Source: Prevotella corporis DSM 18810 = JCM 8529
Lineage (GTDB): Bacteria; Bacteroidota; Bacteroidia; Bacteroidales; Bacteroidaceae
DNA: 64,000 nt
Reading direction: 5' to 3'
NCBI RefSeq assembly: GCF_000430525.1
Contig: NZ_AUME01000002.1
Location: 62,001-126,000 of the forward strand
Below the pieces are notes generated by a model. It was not told the origin of the DNA. It ran no database searches and saw only the letters and a list, made by a program, of their open reading frames with translations. Positions 62,528-64,000 of this stretch are shown here, piece after piece. The position numbers and the translations under genes are program-made. How positions within the stretch are numbered: position 1 is the first letter of the stretch; each line of letters starts with the position of its first letter.

Positions 62528-62610
62528 CAAAAGGTCAGCTATCGTTGGCCAAAAGCTGACCTTTCACTCGCTGATAGCTGACCTTTTGCATTGCCGAAAC
62601 TGAGGTATGG
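62528..62610 (+). repeat. 22-bp-period repeat array 8 with inverted units
   Basis: Units at 62529 (AAAAGGTCAGCTATCG), 62551 (AAAAGCTGACCTTTCA, inverted core), 62573 (GATAGCTGACCTTTTG, inverted) and 62595 (decayed), in 22-bp register. 62528-62543 is the exact reverse complement of 62573-62588 (16 bp), and 62530-62540 can alternatively pair with 62554-62564. It lies between the convergent GT9 gene and an unknown membrane-protein gene. The flank on its left (about 62475-62526), read on the minus strand, resembles the right flanks of arrays 1 and 6. Confidence 0.9.
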
Positions 62611-62669
62611 AATAATCACAAATCATTTTTTTAACCGCAATTTCACAATTAGCTGATGACAATATGGAT

Positions 62670-62790
62670 TTCAAAATGGTTTCATTCGCTTGCTGGCAAC
62701 TTCCCTTTCGTTCGATATCGCCGTAGCTCTCTGCGTCTTCAAAAGAACGAAGAACAAGCCGCCCGGCTATCAAATAAAATCGGTACAGGA
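62670..62790 (+). repeat. E-type interspersed repeat, copy E8
   Basis: It shares with E1 and E2 a left TTCATTCGCTTG, TTCCCTTTCG, middle AAAAGAACGA and a right end CGGCTATCAAATAAAATCGG (about 62764-62783). The open frame crossing it (62656-62844) is not preserved in the other copies, so coding is unlikely. Confidence 0.55.
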
Positions 62791-62823
62791 GCCATTGGCC
62801 GATTGGGGATAATCGTTGTGAAT

Positions 62824-63624
62824 TTATTTTACAGACTTCTTTGAGAGTTTGTTCAGATACTCTTCCTTACCGTCAAAATCCATATTACCAATTGCACCTG
62901 AAGAATATAGGAATATCACCTTGCTATTATAAGGGATGGTTGACATATCTTCAAGATATTCATTGAATTTGGAAGAGGTTATCGGACGGTTGTACAATAA
63001 AAATGAATACAGTCCCATGCCAACACGTTTGTAACCCACAGTTGTCTGATTCTTATCTTTGGAATCAGAAGATATTGAAATACAGCCTAAATGGTATAAC
63101 CGTTGTTTTATTTCAGACAATTCCTGTGATGTCAGTCCGGCAACACGCATCAAAGAGTCATTATTTTCCTTGGTTTCATGATAATTATCAGAAACTATCG
63201 AGTCGTTTGGAGTCGATACATTGAATATGCTTATGGTGTCGTTCTCAAATTCAATATATACCGATGAGTTGGGAAGAATGGCCGAACGAGTGTAGCTACA
63301 TAGCTCGTTGAGTTCCACTTTGTTATCCTCGTAGAAATCTTCCATATCCTCAGCGTAGCTAATCGTTCTGGTAAATAAATAGAACAATGACAAAATATTT
63401 ATTAGTCCTAAAGCCAATATAATCTTGTCTTTCCTATATTTAAACCTGAAAGCTCTGAAAAATAGAAAAAGCGATACGAGTATGACAGGGAAAGTGATGA
63501 AGCACAGCATACCCATAAAAAACATAAACCAACCCATATTAGGAATTGATAATATGATAACAATAGTCACATAGATCATTGCGATGATCTCTAAAACTGC
63601 CTTTCTTTTATAATAATGATTCAT
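62824..63624 (-). CDS. Membrane protein of unknown function
   Basis: A 266-residue protein with three N-terminal hydrophobic segments (about 9-27, 31-57 and 68-86) and a C-terminal soluble domain of about 170 residues without a recognised motif (LTSQELSEIKQRLYHLGC; YSSGAIGNMDFDG). I do not recognise the family. It is AT-richer than the core genes around it. It converges on the GT9 gene across array 8 and follows the 100-residue gene on the same strand at 44 bp. Confidence 0.65.
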   Translation of the reverse strand: MNHYYKRKAVLEIIAMIYVTIVIILSIPNMGWFMFFMGMLCFITFPVILVSLFLFFRAFRFKYRKDKIILALGLINILSLFYLFTRTISYAEDMEDFYEDNKVELNELCSYTRSAILPNSSVYIEFENDTISIFNVSTPNDSIVSDNYHETKENNDSLMRVAGLTSQELSEIKQRLYHLGCISISSDSKDKNQTTVGYKRVGMGLYSFLLYNRPITSSKFNEYLEDMSTIPYNSKVIFLYSSGAIGNMDFDGKEEYLNKLSKKSVK

Positions 63625-63668
63625 AAGGTTTCCTTTTCATTTCAGACTAATTTCTTGAATTTCAACCT

Positions 63669-63971
63669 TTACTCATCCACCCTGTCCTCTTCGCGCAGAT
63701 ATTCCAAGTAGTCGCTGACGGTTGTTTCGCCCTTTGTTGACTCTTCGTCAATCAACGGTTGCATCACCTTCTCAATAAACTCGGTGAGCACAGGCGCATC
63801 CTGACAGCTTTCTAAGAAATCTCTCACATCATCGAAAGTCGCTTGCTCAGTATATTCTTTCTCTGCCCATAGCTTCACATTTTCAAGCATCCGCCGCTGG
63901 GCTGCCTGCATCATGGCTCCCACGGGACAAGAAAGAAATATCTTATAATAATCGCTCAATATTGGTTTCAT
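63669..63971 (-). CDS. Small hypothetical protein
   Basis: A 100-residue acidic, mainly helical protein (LSDYYKIFLSCPVGAMMQAAQ at the start; TVSDYLEYLREEDRVDE at the end). It has no signal peptide, membrane segment or known motif. The frame is complete with an ATG at 63971 and a stop at 63669. It lies upstream of the unknown membrane-protein gene, and the right window edge hides its own upstream context. Function unknown. Confidence 0.6.
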   Translation of the reverse strand: MKPILSDYYKIFLSCPVGAMMQAAQRRMLENVKLWAEKEYTEQATFDDVRDFLESCQDAPVLTEFIEKVMQPLIDEESTKGETTVSDYLEYLREEDRVDE

Positions 63972-64000
63972 CGATATTTTCCTTTCTATTAATATATTAT

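Noticed and set aside
62656..62844. 62-codon frame over repeat E8
   Set aside because: The frame is not kept in repeat copies E1 and E2, so it is probably chance.

Overview
This 64 kb window comes from a Bacteroidales chromosome, most likely Prevotella or a close relative. Reasons: promoters of the Bacteroidota type (TTTG, about 19-20 bp, TAnnTTTG); lipoproteins with a Cys followed by Asn/Asp/Glu/Lys; Bacteroidota families (DUF6242, DUF6089, DUF4254, WbqC, bacterial GH3, the long two-part IspG, tandem OmpH/Skp genes after bamA); and a C10 (streptopain/interpain-like) protease with a type IX secretion tail. Most of it is core housekeeping DNA. I saw no rRNA, tRNA, CRISPR array, phage or intact insertion sequence.

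Layout. 1-1.5 kb: 5' end of a lipoprotein gene and an M16 peptidase (minus). 1.6-4.9 kb: PfkB kinase, flavodiiron protein, acyltransferase. 5.6-9 kb: dapB, lepB, a decayed BACON-type lipoprotein gene, wbqC. 9-12.5 kb: Na/Pi symporter and a TGS-domain nucleoside kinase, divergent. 13-16 kb: korAB. 16.7-21.5 kb: upp and pckA, separated by a strongly AT-rich two-gene islet (lipoprotein plus small beta-barrel). 21.7-30.2 kb: envelope cluster (DUF6242 lipoprotein, DUF6089 barrel, uppS, bamA, three skp genes, murI). 30.5-33.3 kb (minus): SpoU methyltransferase, sufE, DoxX, U32. Then a C1 protease, pncB, cysS. 37.9-43.3 kb (minus): ispG, purE, PAP2, rpoN and a conserved unknown. 44-47.3 kb: C10 protease. 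47.9-53.2 kb (minus): LtaS-like transferase, ABC exporter, miaB. 53.8-60.4 kb (minus): Ig-like lipoprotein, GH3, rnc, fabF, acpP. 60.8-62.4 kb: DUF4254 and a GT9 glycosyltransferase. The right end holds two unknown minus-strand genes.

The most striking non-coding signal is a family of eight intergenic arrays. Each has four copies of a 16-bp quasi-palindromic unit (about AAAAGGTSAGCTWTYG) separated by 6 bp, so the period is exactly 22 bp, close to two helical turns. All eight lie at transcription-unit boundaries. Every convergent gap longer than 50 bp carries one, and none lies in a divergent promoter gap. Arrays in convergent gaps contain inverted units that can form hairpins; arrays in co-directional gaps do not. 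A second, about 110-bp repeat (called E here) accompanies several of them. I do not know a described function for this family; boundary, termination or nucleoid-protein binding roles are inferences.

Start sites were moved inward from the longest open frame where homology or a promoter demanded it: M16, dapB, Na/Pi symporter, korB, third skp, C1 protease, pncB and the ABC exporter.
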